From Strongylocentrotus purpuratus (lineage: Eukaryota; Echinodermata; Echinoidea; Camarodonta; Strongylocentrotidae): DNA of 64,000 nucleotides. The notes below the pieces were generated by a model, which saw only the letters and a list, made by a program, of their open reading frames with translations, did not search any database and was not told where the DNA came from. The stretch is taken from positions 5,260,754 to 5,324,753 of the forward strand of contig NW_022145611.1 in assembly GCF_000002235.5 (NCBI RefSeq), written 5' to 3'. The translations under genes were made by a program, and so were the position numbers. This document shows, in pieces, positions 13,501 to 21,732 of the stretch (positions are counted from its first letter, which is position 1; each line of letters opens with the position of its first letter).

Positions 13501-16500
13501 CCAATGATGCTTCCAACTCCTTTTGGGAGAGACCGGCTAGCATCCCATCATCATCAACACGAATCTCACATACTGCCACACCCTAGCTCTCCCTTGACCT
13601 CCACAAACTTACCTGGATGCCATTCTGTTGAGAGTATCCAATGATGCTTCCAACTCCTTTTGGGAGAGACCGGCTAGCATCCCATCATCATCAACACAAA
13701 TCTCACATACTGCCACACCCACTGGCCACACCCTAGCTCACCCTTGACCTCCACAAACTTACCTGGAAGCCATTCTGTTGAGAGTATCCAATGATGCTTC
13801 CAACTCCTCTTGGGAGAGACCAGCTAGCATCCCATCATCGTCAACACCAATCTCACATACTGCCACACCCTAGCTCTCCCTTGACCTCCACAAACTTACC
13901 TGGATGCCATTCTGTTGAGAGTATCCAATGATGCTTCCAACTCCTTTTGGGAGAGACCGGCTAGCATCCCATCATCATCAACACGAATCTCACATACTGC
14001 CACACCCTAGCTCTCCCTTGACCTCCACAAACTTACCTGGATGCCATCCTGTTGAGAGTATCCAATGATGCTTCCAACTCCACTTGGAAGAGACCAGCTA
14101 GCATCTCATCGTCATCAACACCAATCTCACATACTGCCACACCCACTGGCCACACCCTAGCTCACCCTTGACCTCCACAAACTTACCTGGATGCCATTCT
14201 GTTGAGAGTATCCAACGATGCTTCCAATTCCTCTTGGGAGAGACCGGCTAGCATGCCATTGTCTTCTACCCCAATCTCGTAGATAGCTTCTCCTTGGCCC
14301 TCCCTCAACCTCCATTTCATCTGGCTCACTAGGTGCTCGAAGCGACTACTGGATGGATTCACTAGCTTCAACTAAATATGGAACAAAATAAATAAACAAT
14401 TATGGCTTCTAACAGTGAACTATAAAACTAATATTGTAAAACCACAAACATCTGTACGCACAAGACTTTCATAAGTTGCATAGGAGGTTCACAGAAGTTT
14501 CCATGCCATGAATAAACAGCATGACCTTAGTTTTTGCAGTTCTCAAAAGCTGCCTGGTGTGAAATAGGCTGTCGATCGTTATTCCATGACAGTTTTCCTG
14601 TAAGAAAATGTCCGGAGGCCAACAGAAGTACAAGATGAAAGTAAATGTACTTCTAAATTTCCATAGGCATAGGGAAGAAAAAACAAACTTTAACCTTTTT
14701 GAGGCTTAACAAATTCATGAAAATTTATAAGAACTACCGGTATCAAGTTTTCAACAGAATAATCTTGGCAAGTCAGGATTTGGAACTCTATAAAAGTATG
14801 GAAAAGGAAGTCTGATGTTCTGGCAAAGCATCCTCATTTATAATCTAGTCTGACTAGTCATATCTTTCACAGAAATTCAAATGATTGTGCACAATATTTC
14901 AAACGGGATCATTTTGCATTCATCCCAGTGATCCAACTACCCTAATAGACAGTTTACTAATTTAAATTTATGGATGTTTCTTTCATGGGGACCTAGTAAT
15001 GAGCTATGCATATTATCCATTTACCTCTTATTAATAAATGAATTACACTATTAGTACTTAGAATCCAGTTTACATACAAAACTATGCATAGAATTTGAAT
15101 ATATTATATTAAAAAACCTGTTTATTGGGTATACTACAGTAACTAGGCCTTTAATACTTGTCAACATCTATAGGCCTACCGTACTTACAACTATACATTA
15201 ATTTAAAGTATGGCCTTATCAACTATCAAGGGATCATGTATCTCCAGGCCCAGGGGTACTCATTTTGTAGCTGTACAAACTAATCCAAATTCAGACAACC
15301 AGAATTCAGACAACCAGAATTCATTGTATAGCTACATGTACATATCTCTCTGATTAGTAGTTCATGTTCCCAGTCTGAAGTTCTGAATATCATATTTAAA
15401 AAGAAACGCCATATACCATGTATGTTGCGCATCGTTTGATTGAATATTTCACAAAAAGAATCAGGGACTACAGGGTCTTGTTCTAGTTTGAACATGGTAT
15501 TACATCACATGTATATGAAAATTGTTTGTACCGTAACTGAGTGGGACTTCTTTCACTTTACAATGATTCATTACACGTTTCTTTCGACATGTTTCATAAA
15601 TTTCCTCTAGTATGAACAGGTTATCAAATAGACAAACAGCCAGTTGATGACCTTTCATCAGGCACGTTTGACATCTATTTGTAGTTTGCAGGCGCAGACC
15701 CTTGTCACTCGCTGTGTGTAAAAACAGAGTCTGCACAGTGAGACTAGGCTGACAGCACACTGCATAGGCTCTGTAATTTACACAATGTAGCTCCTGCGGT
15801 CTGATTTGACACAGCCAACGACTGATTAAGCAAGGATCTTCTCAAGACCTTTGGAAAATTGTGGTCAAGTGTCAAATCAGAGTCTGTGTCTGCAGACTAT
15901 TTAAAACCTTGGCATGATAACATCGCGGACTCTTCCGTTATATAATGCCAATGTCATGTGACCTGAATGCCAACAGAAGTCTTGTCAGTCAGGCATCTCT
16001 GTTCTGATCTTTGTGAACAATAATAATATAAACAAGACCCTGGATATAGTAGGCCAATAACAACAACACAGAAAAGTTGTAAGCCTACTAAGCCCATATC
16101 TTAGCTACATGTATGTGACATAATACATATGTACATGTACTAGAAATCAAATGTTACTACAGTACCTATTGCCTACAACCGTAGCTGAAATCTACCGGTA
16201 CATACACATTATATATGTACTTTATACATGTACATACATCAAAATATACAACATTTCTATTCTTACTGATATCAAAACATACCAGGATAATAATTGCATG
16301 AAAGCTAATATCTGAAGGGGTTATTCAACAATTTTGACATTACAAAACAGTACAATTCTTACTAAAAGTATGCAGTGATACAAAATAGCATTGAATAAGT
16401 GACTTTAAAAAATACATTCTGGAATGTCATATAAAAACAAAGTTTAGGAGAGAGAAATAATTGCTTACCTTATACTCAATATTGCCTTCTGCAGCCTGAA

Positions 16501-18876
16501 ATTAAACCAAAAAAAAGATAATTTTGAGTGATTTCAAAATGTTTGAAAATATCTTAAAGGTAATTAAGAAATTTATCATTGATGATTGATATAGGCTGGC
16601 CACAATGCTCTTTCACAGATTTCACCCCAAACATCAAATTATTTCTGCACTGTTTCAGGTACAGTATGGGTTAAGGCTTAGGGTACATGTATATTTGTTG
16701 TATCTAACAAAAACCTAATAACTAGACGATAATCTGAACACTTCTTGTACGTGTACATGTACATGTAGCTCTATGTGTTGACTTATAATATGAAGAATCA
16801 ATGGCGCGTTACTTTCAAACACACAATATATACATGTACTCCAGGATGTTTCATGATTTACCAAAGAAATACTGATGCCTCAAATTCCAAGGCATATCTT
16901 ATTAGTGGTTCTACATACATGTATATCTGAGATAACCATGATCTCTGACACAAACTTTCACAGAATTCAAATTGATAAGTTTTGCTAGCATCCAATGGCA
17001 TGACAATGAAAGTTACTTCAGCACAACAGTTTCATCCTTCATTATCTTTCCTTCTACTCCCTTCATCATAATCACTTTCGCCGCAACCAAGGACCTCTTC
17101 CATTCTATTGTGAGTTTTGTGACGTATGCAATAAATACCAATGCAACCCTTTTGTGACAATAATGGGAGTTGAACATTCAAGATCTCACAGAGATCTTTA
17201 AAGAGGAAGACCACCCTGATAATAAGTTAGTTGAACGATTTAAAATATAGTCATGTATCAATGTTAAGGTTTTTTAAAGTTGATATCTATCACAAGCAAA
17301 TTGGCAACTCCACCAGACCACCATGCACCTTTTTGTGTACAATTATCTTGGTTCTGGTAGAAGTAATAGATTATATATGTTATGGTGATATAAAATAATA
17401 TTTGCAACCATAATGTACAGTAGGCCACATTTAATAAATTTATTCTTAAGAAAAATGATAGGGTGCCCAAAGCTCGCAGAGATTTGAAAAAATATTAGGA
17501 ATGTGACTCCGATCCATGATTTCTCATATTCTACACAAATCTATTTTAGTTCAATATTACAAAATAAACAGCAATATTTTAGAATACAATTTGGTGCAAA
17601 TAGAAAATTAATCATCAAAGAATTCTGGAGATATCGCAATCTCAAAATTCAATGTCGGATAAGAATACTCTGCAACTGACGAAAAAATAATAAAAACAAA
17701 AAGACGTTAATTCACACACAGGAGTTTACAGCAGAATTGTCAAAAAAACCAATCAATCAGATGTAAAATAATTGCATAATTTGCAAAGGCTAATATCATA
17801 CAATCAGTTGGTATCACTCTTAATTTTTAATTTTGATAACATATTTTTTCTAAAAATGAAGATTTCCAGACTCTTGTTGGCAAGTAACTAACGCAAAAGA
17901 CTGCAAAATTTGCTGAGGTTTTGTCAATATTTTCATAATTTCACATGATGATCGATGAAGATGATATGATGATGAACTATAACATTTAACAGGATATGAT
18001 AATGGTAATTGATGATTAGACCAAATGTGAAGAAAATATAGTCAATTTTCAAATCAATTTTTTTGTTTTTGTTTAACTCTAACTAATCCCAGGCCCAGGC
18101 ATTAGTCATTATCATAAGATGATGACGTGGATCCTTATCAAAAATAAATGATTGGTTGAAAGCGTACACGTGACCAGGCATTTATTTTGCCTAATGCGTA
18201 ATTTCGATAATGACCGGTCATTTAGTAAAACCATGTTATAAAACAAATAAAACAAAATCTTATAAAACAAGTAGTAATAGAACTAATACACATCATTTTG
18301 TTCGGGCATTAGTAAAATTACCCACACTCGGTACCAGTCTAAACACCCTCGGCCACCGCCTCGGGCATGTTAGACTGTTCCAAAGGTACCTTTAGCTTGT
18401 GTGGGTAATTCTTACTAATGCCCTCACTGCTGTGTATTATTTGTATACTGAGTGTTAATGTTTATAGGACAGGTCAATCAAAAGTCTAGACACTGAATGC
18501 TGAAAAGGAAATGTAAACAAGCAAAAGTAAAAAATTAATCTTTTTTTTTTACTTCTACTAGGCCTACCGACAATACCTTAAATAATGGCAGTAAAAGTTT
18601 CATAGATCTACAGGGCAAACCTTCTTCAAATGCAAGTGCAAGAACTTAGAAATCTTTTGTTTTGTTTTGGCCCAACCCGTGTATCCGCTCTTTTCATATA
18701 GCCTAGGGTCCACCGACGCTTGAAGCTGACTAGCCCGCGCCTAGCCCACCCGCCTTCACTGTCAACCGCTGTTTGTTTTGACTTACCTCTGGCGGAAGGT
18801 TGTTCAGGGAGCAGGAAGATACCTCTACTTTCTCCTGGCTGCTCATGAAACCCGACAAATTCCAGCTAATATCCAT
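4368..18876 (-). CDS. GTPBP2: GTP-binding protein 2 (12 coding exons)
   Basis: This is a translational GTPase of the GTPBP1/GTPBP2 family, related to eEF1A and Hbs1. In vertebrates it acts in rescue of stalled ribosomes together with Pelota. Coding exons in transcript order are 18876-18787, 16495-16469, 14371-14187, 12657-12546, 12012-11815, 9742-9556, 8827-8611, 7813-7678, 7256-7198, 6697-6529, 5474-5313 and 4526-4368. Every junction keeps frame, giving about 566 residues against about 600 in vertebrate GTPBP2. Visible G motifs: G1 GNVEAGKST (148-156), G3 DLAGH (233-237), G4 SKMD (289-292, a variant of NKxD) and a G5-like SSVTG in exon 8. [19 protein letters not shown] and [20 protein letters not shown] favour GTPBP2 over GTPBP1. 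The start is the only in-frame ATG of the first exon (18876). The frame is open up to 18993, but only from a GTG. The N-terminal region is shorter than in human GTPBP2. Intron 11 appears to use a GC donor, and intron 3 holds a tandem array of exon 3 fragments. Confidence 0.95.
4994..5274. mobile_element. Two adjacent MITE-like foldbacks
   Basis: The first (4994-5123) runs from a GGACCCTGG end to GATGGGGCCCA. It is a close relative of 50982-51114, sharing GTACATAAGAGATAGGAGA. The second (5125-5274) runs from GGGTGTTTCACAAAACTTG to its inverted end TTTGTGAAACGGGGCCC. Both lie in GTPBP2 intron 11. Confidence 0.6.
5313..5474 (-). CDS. GTPBP2: GTPBP2 exon 11 (probable GC donor)
   Basis: It encodes [20 protein letters not shown] through [17 protein letters not shown] (domain 3). 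No good GT donor follows the conserved MDK. The sequence is AAG|GCAAGG, which matches the GC-donor consensus at all exon and intron positions that matter. The alternative GT at 5269-5270 (CAA|GTAGAC) would add 11 unaligned residues, also in frame. Confidence 0.85.
5555..5715. repeat. Dispersed repeat, copy 1
   Basis: It shares CCCATGATCC...TTTTCTTATGTTA, GATGAGATAACCACCT(A/G)TCAGTGACCT and the GGTCTAAT...CTGGCC end with 38640-38775, and in reverse orientation with 56466-56640. Its function and family are unknown. Confidence 0.5.
6191..6478. mobile_element. MITE-like element, GGGTGTTTCACAAAG family
   Basis: It starts GGGGGGTGTTTCACAAAGAC and ends with the inverted CTTTGTGAAACACTCCCC. Subterminal GATCGACTT/AAGTCGATC arms also pair. 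It is intronic in GTPBP2. Related copies are at 13027, 31133, 35811, 36350 and 59542. Confidence 0.7.
6529..6697 (-). CDS. GTPBP2: GTPBP2 exon 10
   Basis: It encodes [17 protein letters not shown], then [20 protein letters not shown], a signature of beta-barrel domain 2. It enters in phase 2 and leaves in phase 0 at AAAG|GTAGTA. Confidence 0.95.
7198..7256 (-). CDS. GTPBP2: GTPBP2 exon 9
   Basis: It encodes [19 protein letters not shown], the opening of the EF-Tu-like beta-barrel domain 2. It is 59 nt, donor CAG|GTAAAT, phase 2. Confidence 0.93.
7678..7813 (-). CDS. GTPBP2: GTPBP2 exon 8, end of G domain
   Basis: It encodes [20 protein letters not shown] (G5-like SSVTG) and the linker to the beta-barrel domain. 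It is 136 nt, phase 2 in and phase 0 out at CAG|GTAGGT. Confidence 0.95.
8611..8827 (-). CDS. GTPBP2: GTPBP2 exon 7, G4
   Basis: It encodes [18 protein letters not shown] and IVVSKMD. SKMD stands in for the usual NKxD guanine-specificity motif, as expected in this family. It ends at TCAAA|GTAGGT, phase 2. Confidence 0.95.
9357..9482. mobile_element. MITE-like element, ACAGTCAAACCTG family
   Basis: The left end is ACATTCAAACCTGCTTTAACG, followed by repeated AGAAAGACCACCTGTAT units. The inverted right end is ACAGGTTTCACTGTA. Relatives are at 25838, 31014, 33268 and 35563. Confidence 0.65.
9556..9742 (-). CDS. GTPBP2: GTPBP2 exon 6, G3
   Basis: It encodes [10 protein letters not shown]...[12 protein letters not shown] and the G3 motif DLAGH, then [17 protein letters not shown]. 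The donor is ATCG|GTAAG, phase 1. Confidence 0.96.
9786..9850 (+). mobile_element. Possible tRNA-derived SINE fragment
   Basis: A tRNA-like pair is visible: an A-box-like GCTGGATAGGCCAGT and a B-box-like CATATTCAAATCC. It is short, with no clear 3' tail. Confidence 0.3.
10140..10620. repeat. Inverted and direct duplicates around a 67-base palindrome
   Basis: 10496-10562 is a hairpin with 30-base arms (GCATAGAAATTGAAAGTAGA and its complement). A further half-copy with GATGGAGGTCTATAATATGT lies near 10205. The region is in GTPBP2 intron 5. Confidence 0.6.
11405..11600. mobile_element. MITE-like foldback
   Basis: The left end GCCCCGTTGCACAAAACTTACC pairs with the right-end complement GGTAAGTTTGATGCAACGG. 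Inner arms CATTGATGGTAACTTTGCCA also pair. It lies in GTPBP2 intron 5 near the exon 5 donor. Confidence 0.65.
11815..12012 (-). CDS. GTPBP2: GTPBP2 exon 5, G1/P-loop
   Basis: It encodes [18 protein letters not shown], the G1 nucleotide-binding loop, followed by the very conserved [20 protein letters not shown] and GRTSSIS (G2 region). It is 198 nt, phase 0 at both ends, with donor AAAG|GTAAG. Confidence 0.96.
12546..12657 (-). CDS. GTPBP2: GTPBP2 exon 4
   Basis: It encodes [19 protein letters not shown] to [10 protein letters not shown], matching the segment just before the G domain. It is 112 nt, enters in phase 2 and leaves in phase 0. Confidence 0.92.
13027..13319. mobile_element. MITE-like element, GGGTGTTTCACAAAG family
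   Basis: It runs from GGGGAGGTGTTTTACAAAG to an inverted TTTGAGAAACACCCC end, in GTPBP2 intron 3, immediately next to the exon 3 fragment array. Its internal region is shared with 31133 and 36350. Confidence 0.65.
13332..14180 (-). repeat. Tandem array of GTPBP2 exon 3 3'-end plus splice donor
   Basis: Six extra copies of the last ~110 nt of exon 3 lie in intron 3. The landmark GCCATTCTGTTGAGAG (once GCCATCCTG) starts at 13345, 13482, 13619, 13769, 13906 and 14043, with the real exon at 14193. The spacings are 137, 137, 150, 137, 137 and 150, a three-unit higher-order period of 424 bases. The 150-base units carry an extra ACTGGCCACACCC. Five copies keep the GTAAGT donor; the outermost lost it. 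In the exon frame the copies read close to [14 protein letters not shown]...LNRMAS, but a TAG replaces a Gln codon upstream and no good acceptor precedes them. They look like pseudo-exons with decoy donors. Confidence 0.9.
14187..14371 (-). CDS. GTPBP2: GTPBP2 exon 3
   Basis: It encodes [15 protein letters not shown] through LDTLNRMAS, part of the conserved pre-G-domain region. It is 185 nt and ends in phase 2 at AG|GTAAGT. Its 3' part is repeated as an array immediately downstream (13332-14180). Confidence 0.95.
16469..16495 (-). CDS. GTPBP2: GTPBP2 exon 2, 27-nt microexon
   Basis: It encodes only AAEGNIEYK. The acceptor has a strong pyrimidine tract (CTTTTTTTTGG) before AG, and the donor is AAG|GTAAGC. 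Both ends are phase 0. The residues fit the conserved (E)DGNIEYK block of GTPBP2, so the exon is secure despite its size. Confidence 0.9.
18787..18876 (-). CDS. GTPBP2: GTPBP2 exon 1 (start codon)
   Basis: It encodes 30 residues from [10 protein letters not shown] to NNLPPE. The donor is a consensus GAG|GTAAGT at 18786-18781, phase 0. The LPPE end matches the conserved motif just before the GNIEYK segment of GTPBP2. Confidence 0.85.
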
Positions 18877-18997
18877 GTTGAAATCAAACACGAGTGCACA
18901 TTTCAGGTCAGAAATTGCTGCTAAAATGCTGTTCAAAGTCGGATTTCTCCGCTCTTGATACAACCAGTCAATCCTCTGTATATGCCACCTCACGCAC

Positions 18998-19009
18998 TGC
19001 GCATGCGCA
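18998..19009. promoter_or_regulatory. NRF1-type palindrome TGCGCATGCGCA
   Basis: This is a perfect match to the palindromic NRF1 consensus, 122 bases upstream of the GTPBP2 ATG on the minus strand. NRF1 sites commonly mark TATA-less housekeeping promoters and sit close to the start site. This supports transcription starting between here and 18876 and argues against a longer N-terminus. Confidence 0.65.
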
Positions 19010-19189
19010 GATAAATCACCATAACATTATTATTATTATTATCTGATGCAACTGACAGGAAATTGATAAGACAACAATAACACAACTGACTTTGCAACAT
19101 ATGTCGAAAGAATTGCAACATCATTACATGTCCTAGTAAAGTTAAGACCATTTACACAATAATGATACATCTATTATTCTGCTGAAACC

Positions 19190-19960
19190 CCCCTCTTCGT
19201 GTCTTTATAGGATTTTGTTGTCTCTAGCTCTTCCTCATGCATGCACCCCTCCTGTTCTACCTAGCCTAGCTCGATCTCCTCTTTTTACCCCTCCCCATTT
19301 CCCCCTAATCTGTCAGCGTCATTTCCTCCGACTTTGCCTCCTCCTCTTCCTCTTTTCCCTCAGAGTTTGCCTCCTCCTCGACCAGCCCAATCTTTCTTTT
19401 GTTTCTTCCGACTCACCATTCGATTCCCGCTTCCCCCCTCCCGTTTTGTTCGCATGATTTTCCGTTCATTCTTTGCTTATTTTGAAACTAGGATATGTAC
19501 TTTATAACAAGTGGTAATTATAGTACTTAATCATTTTTTATAATATCTATGTCATTTCTGGCTACTTAATCATTGAATTTCATATTCAACATGTTTAAGT
19601 CGTGAGGGGAGCCTTGATTCAGAAGCTTGGTGATCCCCAGGTATAAGCTGATGTTTCATATTGTATATGTTAGTTTTCTTGTATTCTTTGTTCTTAATTG
19701 TTACACTATTTCGTGCTCCTGGAAATGGAAATAAAGAAGTAATGAAATAATTCTGTCAATAATACTGTATTGAACCAAGGAGTTACTATCCCTGCATATC
19801 ACTCAGGTACAGGTACTCGCCGTAGACGGCGCGTTTGCTCACAATTTAATGCAGGAACAACTGGGTTCAGTGGCAAGCATGTATTTACAGAGGGACATTG
19901 GGGCACGGCCCACCAATCGAGTGTAGATTTTTTTTTTTTTATATAGAAAGAGAGACAATA
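19190..19960. other. No gene supported; CT-rich then AT-rich
   Basis: A pyrimidine-rich block (19210-19450) creates an open plus-strand frame without exon features. 19460-19960 is AT-rich. Nothing else is seen between the GTPBP2 promoter and the degenerate gene copy. Confidence 0.4.
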
Positions 19961-19969
19961 GAGGAAAGC

Positions 19970-21150
19970 GAGAAAATGAAAGGGAGAATGGAACAAGGAG
20001 GAGGATATGAAGGCAGATGATCGAGGAGGAAGAATGAGAGGATATATGAGATGAAGGCATGCAGAGGAGGAGGATAAGTTGAAGGCAGAAAAGGAGTTGA
20101 AGGTAGGGGAGGGGACGAAGGCAGAGGAGGAGGAGGAGGAGGAAGAATGAGTTGAAGGTAGAGGAGCCTGGAACGAAAGCAGAGGATCTTGAGATGAAAG
20201 CAGAGGAGGAGGAGGAAGAGGAGGAGGAGAAGGAAGAAGAGGGATAGGATTTATGAAATGAAGGCAGAGGAGGAAGAGCGGTTAAAGGTGGAGGTGTCGT
20301 GGTCGAGTGGATCCGTCGACGGACTGTTGATCGTAAGGTCCGCGGCACGAATGTCTTTTGGCAAGACATTGATCTACATTTTGCCACACTCAACCCAGGT
20401 GATGTAAATGGGTACCTGGCAGGAATTGATTCCTTGAAATGAAAAAGCGCCGCGGGGTAATAATCGGGGCAGTGACAAGAGCGTCACAAAGTGACGGACA
20501 CGTCCGCTTTATAAAAAGCCACCATTATTATTATTATCATTATTATATAATGAAGGCAGAGGAGGATATATTATTATGAAGGCAGAGGATACGGAGAGGA
20601 GAATGAGATGAAGACAGAGAAGGAGGAGATGAAGGCAGAGGAGGGGGAATCAGAAGGCAGAGAAGGAGGTGGAAGATGAGAAGGCAGAGACCGTCTAGGA
20701 GGAGGAGATGAAGGCAGCTAGGGAGGAGGTGAGGGCAGAGAAGAATGAAGAGGAGGAGGAGATGAAGGCGGATGGGTAGGATGAGTCAAAGCAAGAGGAG
20801 GAGCTGTCATTTGTTTTTGGTGGAAGAGGCTAAAATTACAGAGGAAGATGATAAACTGCAAGGCAAGGTGAAGATCAAGTTGAAGATGGAGAAGGATTCA
20901 TAAAATTAATGAAGGAGTTAATAGAGTTTGCTGAAACCTTCTGGAATGAGATGTGGAAGAAGAAGATGAAGGAGAAAAGGCAAAATCAGTTGGAGGAGGA
21001 ATTGAGCACAAATGAAATGAAAGAGATGTTGGTGGAGATACAGGTGGCCCATGACTTCGAAAAGGAGGGGAAGATAAGCGGAAAGGAAGAAGATGGGAAG
21101 AACAAAAGTGTTCGAGATAACACAAATCAGGTTGTTGTAAATGGATGAAG
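19970..21150 (+). pseudogene. Broken copy of the Glu-rich gene
   Basis: This plus-strand block repeats the GAGGAGGAG / ATGAAGGCAGAGG composition of the intact gene at 22739-24300. A frame at 20909-21148 reads EFAETFWNEMWKKKMKEK, then STNEMKEMLVEIQVAHDFEK and NTNQVVVNG. This parallels EFAETLWNETPMEKMKK, INEMKEVLEGIREAKDFKEE and NKDQAVVTG of the intact gene. Just upstream, EAKITEEDDKLQGKVKIK parallels EAKVTEEDRELEGEKVVK, but in a frame that stops before the next block, so there is a frameshift. The copy stops before the GRRQKWWQLLCCFGW tail. A SINE (20288-20545) interrupts it. I see no exon 1. It most likely arose by tandem duplication and then decayed. Confidence 0.65.
20288..20545 (+). mobile_element. 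tRNA-derived SINE
   Basis: It begins with a tRNA-like GTCGTGGTCGAGTGGATC A box. It continues through ATGTCTTTTGGCAAGACATT and CAACCCAGGTGATGTAAATG, and ends in a (ATT)n tail. The same body is found inverted at 40068-40322. It sits inside the degenerate Glu-rich copy. Confidence 0.75.
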
Positions 21151-21249
21151 ACGTGCCCCTTTCATCAAACGGCGAAAGGAAGGAAACAAAGAAGACAACA
21201 AAAGAGTAAGAAAGAGACATAGAGAGTAAGAGACATTTAGAGACAGAGG

Positions 21250-21297
21250 GGGAGGGGGAGGTAGATAATAGAAAGAAAGAGAGAGAGAGAGAGAGTA

Positions 21298-21330
<33 letters not shown>

Positions 21331-21365
21331 GAGAGAGGGAGAGAGAGAGAGAGAGAGAGAGAGAA
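21250..21365. repeat. GA microsatellite
   Basis: This is a nearly pure (GA)n tract with sparse interruptions. It explains the long Ser/Leu open frames on the minus strand. Confidence 0.9.
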
Positions 21366-21551
21366 ATTGATAGGAGGAAATGAACGTAAGAATTTCCGGT
21401 CGGTATCATCCTGACATGTAGTATGAGTTTTATATGTAAAATGTGACTTCAACTTTGAAATCAACACATTTAATTGTGAACCCCTTTCAACTTTCTTGAA
21501 TAAAAGCGCACAATGTTGTCCTTTGAGGACAACAGTTACTGCGCTCAACTG

Positions 21552-21581
21552 TGACGTAATGGATGCGGTGATGCGCATGCG
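21552..21581. promoter_or_regulatory. CRE-like and NRF1-like motifs upstream of the Glu-rich gene
   Basis: TGACGTAA (21552-21559) resembles a CREB/ATF site. TGCGCATGCG (21572-21581) is a close NRF1-type half palindrome. They lie 140-170 bases before the proposed ATG at 21720, a position that fits a TATA-less promoter. Confidence 0.45.
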
Positions 21582-21719
21582 TCATGATCTGCATAGTTAC
21601 AAAGTTATCTTTTCATCATTATTGATGTAAGCGCTTTTAGCTATAACATCGATTTAGTAGCATCTCTTCTGAATATATCAGAATATTTGTCTAATTGTCT
21701 TTGATTTGAATCTTTCATC

Positions 21720-21732
21720 ATGAGTGACGAAC
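21720..21732 (+). CDS. Glu-rich gene exon 1 (13 nt coding)
   Basis: The ATG has A at -3 and A at +4. It encodes MSDE, then C|GTAAGT, a perfect donor. Such a tiny coding exon would be missed by gene finders. It is accepted because phase and donor both fit exon 2. Confidence 0.6.

Noticed and set aside
18787..18993. Longer GTPBP2 N-terminus from 18993
   Set aside because: The codon there is GTG, not ATG, and the NRF1 motif lies 5 bases upstream. The only in-frame ATG is at 18876.
20918..21578. Minus-strand frames rich in Ser/Leu over the GA microsatellite
   Set aside because: They are produced by (GA)n translated on the opposite strand and have no conserved sequence.
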